Assembly (NCBI GenBank): GCA_027004335.1
Contig: JALTID010000254.1
Span: forward strand, 1-16,645
Source of the DNA: JALTID01 sp027004335 [NCBI: bacterium]
Lineage (GTDB): Bacteria; JALSQH01
Direction: 5' to 3'
DNA length: 16,645 bases
Both the position numbers and the translations under genes were made by a program. How positions within the stretch are numbered: the first letter of the stretch is position 1; each line of letters starts with the position of its first letter. Under the pieces are notes generated by a model. It did not search any database. It was not told the origin of the DNA and saw only the letters and a program-made list of their open reading frames with translations. Shown piece by piece: positions 14,892-16,645 of the stretch.

Positions 14892-15598
14892 ATTTCATAC
14901 ATCATAATACCCGCTGCAACTGAAACATTAAGGGAACCCACCTGTTTTCCAGAGAGGGGGATCTTCACCCTGAAATCACACTCCTTCTGGGTAACATTTC
15001 TTATACCCCTCCCCTCATCTCCCATAACAAGAGCCACATTAAAATCATAGGACAAATCAGATATCACTTTCTCCCCCTTCTCTGTAGCACAAACGATCCA
15101 GAATCCACTCTTTTTCAGGAATCTCAGGCTCCTTGCAATATTTACTTCTCTCGCCACATCAATCCACTCTGTTGCCCCGGCAGAACTTTTAACCACCACA
15201 GGGGTAACACCAGAAGCTCTTCTTTCAGGAATAACAACTCCGCTAAATCCAAGAAGATAGGAACTTCTTATCATAGAACCTAAATTTCCCGGATCAGTCA
15301 CACCATCCAGGATAAGGAGATCAATATAACCATTTTCTTTTTTCTTTTTAATTAAATCCTCAATACTACAATACGGATATGGAGAAACCTCAAGAGCAAC
15401 TCCCTGGTCCTTTTCTGTTCCTGAAAGTCTGTGAACATCTTTTCTACTGCCCACTTCTATAACTTTTATTCCTCTGTTTCGGGCAAGATAGATCAAATCC
15501 CTGTGATATACAAAATAGTAGAGAGAAAAAATCCAGCGCTTACCAGATAAAATAGCCTCCCTGACAGGATTTACTCCGTAGATAAATTCTTTTTTCAT
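14873..15598 (-). CDS. rlmB: SpoU/TrmH-family rRNA 2'-O-methyltransferase, RlmB type
   Basis: 241 residues. The N-terminal RNA-binding domain begins with FIYGVNPVREAIL and QGVALEV, typical of RlmB. The SPOUT domain has motif 1 LDGVTDPGNLGSMIRSS (97-113, Asn105 and Arg111), motif 2 VMGDEGRGI (191-199, Glu195) and motif 3 IPLSGKQVGSLNVSVAAG (213-230, Ser222 and Asn224), which form the knotted SAM site. The expected substrate is ribose of G2251 in the 23S rRNA P-loop; an RlmB paralogue acting on another rRNA or tRNA ribose is possible. Its ATG overlaps the pyrF stop by one base (TAATG) and has no Shine-Dalgarno, so it probably relies on reinitiation after pyrF. Its stop codon is in the terminator loop. 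Confidence 0.92.
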   Translation of the reverse strand: MKKEFIYGVNPVREAILSGKRWIFSLYYFVYHRDLIYLARNRGIKVIEVGSRKDVHRLSGTEKDQGVALEVSPYPYCSIEDLIKKKKENGYIDLLILDGVTDPGNLGSMIRSSYLLGFSGVVIPERRASGVTPVVVKSSAGATEWIDVAREVNIARSLRFLKKSGFWIVCATEKGEKVISDLSYDFNVALVMGDEGRGIRNVTQKECDFRVKIPLSGKQVGSLNVSVAAGIMMYEIKHGRG

Positions 15599-16293
15599 TA
15601 AACTAACTGCTTAAGAATTGAAAGAACTGTACCTCTGGGATCGTTGCTATTTCTGATGGGCCTGCCGATGATAAGGTAATCGCAACTATTTTCCACAGCA
15701 TCTCTCACACTCATTACCCTTTTTTGATCATCCCTTCTTTCTCCAGTAATTGATATGCCTGGAGTGAATGTGAGAAATTCTTCTGAGGTAACTTTTTTTA
15801 TATTCAGCGCCTCAAGGGGTGAGCAAACCACTCCATCAAGACCTGCCTCATACCCTCTCTTTGCAAGTTCCACCACCAGCTCAGAAACATTTTTCTGGAA
15901 ACCAAGCCTTCTAATATCTTCATTACCAAGACTTGTAAGTACGGTAACCCCTATTATTTTTGTTTCGACCTCCCTTTTTGCTCTTTCTTCCGCTACAACC
16001 TCTGCGCTTCTTTTTACCATCTCCCAACCACCGGAAATGTGTATATTAAATACATCCACCCCCATATCCATCACCTGCCTTGCTGCACCTGCAACGGTGC
16101 TGGGAATATCGTGGAACTTTAGATCAAGAAAGATCCTCTTCTGGTGATCCTTCAGATACTCAATTATATCTCTTCCCTCACGAACAAAAAGTTCCAGACC
16201 AACTTTATAAAAGGTGAGCTCTGGTATTTCTTCTACAAACCTTCTGGCTTTTTCAATGTCGGGGACATCCAGCGCAAAAATAAGTTCAGCCAT
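15598..16293 (-). CDS. pyrF: Orotidine 5'-phosphate decarboxylase
   Basis: 231 residues, the usual length. It converts OMP to UMP, the last step of de novo pyrimidine synthesis. It has the IFALDVPD N-terminal strand, the catalytic DLKFHDIPSTV (Asp57, Lys59, Asp62), TVLTSL, FTPGIS and the phosphate-binding IIGRPI. This is the bacterial short form in a TIM-barrel fold. The ATG directly abuts the stop of the upstream frame, with GAGGGAT as ribosome site. No other pyr gene is visible; downstream it is coupled to rlmB. Confidence 0.96.
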   Translation of the reverse strand: MAELIFALDVPDIEKARRFVEEIPELTFYKVGLELFVREGRDIIEYLKDHQKRIFLDLKFHDIPSTVAGAARQVMDMGVDVFNIHISGGWEMVKRSAEVVAEERAKREVETKIIGVTVLTSLGNEDIRRLGFQKNVSELVVELAKRGYEAGLDGVVCSPLEALNIKKVTSEEFLTFTPGISITGERRDDQKRVMSVRDAVENSCDYLIIGRPIRNSNDPRGTVLSILKQLV

Positions 16294-16645
16294 TTATCCC
16301 TCAAGTTTCTTCTGAATGTTTTTCTGAATTGCTCTAACTCTCATTATGATTTTATCAGCCTTATCCCCAGGAAGATCCCTTTTCACAACAATTAATCCGA
16401 AATTAACCAACTCATTCAAGCCCTCAACAAGCCTCTGCTTTAAAATAAGATCCTCCATTCCTGAAATCTGAGTTAAAAAATTATCCTCTGAGACACTGTT
16501 TTTTATATTTTTCAGGTAAGTCTTTACATCAAATTTCCCACTTGCCATAAATGAAACTCCCCTGTAAAGAGGCCTTAATTTTTCAGGGCTCCTCTGAAGA
16601 AAAGTATTAAATAATTTAATCGCATCAGCTTTTGGATTATAAGAC
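16294..16645 (-). CDS. Unidentified protein, TPR-like, 5' end outside the window
   Basis: The frame ends at 16294, touching the pyrF start. An ATG at 16548 with AGGGGAG eight bases ahead would give 84 residues. However, the same frame stays open without stops to the window edge, and the extra residues read like a helical repeat (ADAIKLFNTFLQRSPE, then LRPLYRGVSFMASGKFD), which resembles a TPR unit. I therefore prefer a longer gene cut by the edge. The C-terminal part is Lys/Leu/Ile-rich and helical (LKQRLVEGLNELVNFGLIVVKRDLPG region), with no motif I recognise and no membrane segment. Its close coupling to pyrF points to co-expression only. Function unknown. Confidence 0.55.
   Translation of the reverse strand, partial: SYNPKADAIKLFNTFLQRSPEKLRPLYRGVSFMASGKFDVKTYLKNIKNSVSEDNFLTQISGMEDLILKQRLVEGLNELVNFGLIVVKRDLPGDKADKIIMRVRAIQKNIQKKLEG

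Noticed and set aside
16636-16641. TATAAT on the minus strand near the window edge
   Set aside because: It falls in a probable coding stretch and the -35 position is outside the window, so a promoter cannot be supported.
1-16645. tRNA, rRNA, CRISPR array or mobile element
   Set aside because: No cloverleaf-sized gap, no spaced direct repeats and no transposase or integrase were found; the longest gene-free stretch is under 120 bases.

Overview
The window comes from an AT-rich, tightly packed bacterial chromosome. The gap between most neighbouring genes is 0-5 bases or an overlap of 1-14 bases, and several transcription terminators are folded into the ends of coding sequences. The gene set (two-PDZ HtrA protease, undecaprenyl-PP synthase, two proteins with possible lipoprotein signals) suggests a didermic or at least envelope-complex bacterium. 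The small heat-shock protein and the Lys/Glu/Ile-rich proteins would fit a thermophilic or anaerobic, perhaps uncultured, lineage. I cannot name the phylum from sequence alone. Nothing looks like phage, plasmid or insertion sequence; this is core chromosome.

Layout. (1) Bases 1-490, plus strand: the 3' end of uppS (cell-wall lipid carrier synthesis), convergent with the next block. (2) Bases 493-9214, minus strand: an island of seven protein quality-control or associated genes. In transcription order these are dnaK, a terminator, hsp20, dnaJ, a terminator, a consensus-like promoter, htpX, a clpA-like ATPase, a DUF1844 gene and htrA. The island covers cytosolic folding (DnaK, DnaJ), aggregation holding (Hsp20), unfolding and degradation (Clp ATPase), membrane-protein turnover (HtpX) and envelope proteolysis (HtrA). 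No grpE or hrcA is present and no CIRCE operator is seen. (3) Bases 9215-9322: a divergent promoter region whose two -35 boxes form a small inverted repeat. (4) Bases 9323-12537, plus strand: a LarA-like (DUF2088) protein that has lost the nickel-cofactor residues, followed by a putative lipoprotein made almost entirely of TPR repeats. (5) Bases 12542-14839, plus strand: a promoter and an overlapping operon rsmD-coaD-aspartate aminotransferase. (6) Bases 14851-16645, minus strand: a shared terminator, then rlmB, pyrF and an unidentified reading frame that runs off the window, again tightly coupled.

Most notable points: the Clp ATPase carries non-standard pore loops but keeps a ClpP-docking-like LGF tripeptide; the LarA-like protein lacks every catalytic and cofactor residue I can align; two plus-strand promoters sit so close to their start codons that leaderless mRNAs are predicted; and two terminators hold the stop codon of their own gene in the hairpin loop.
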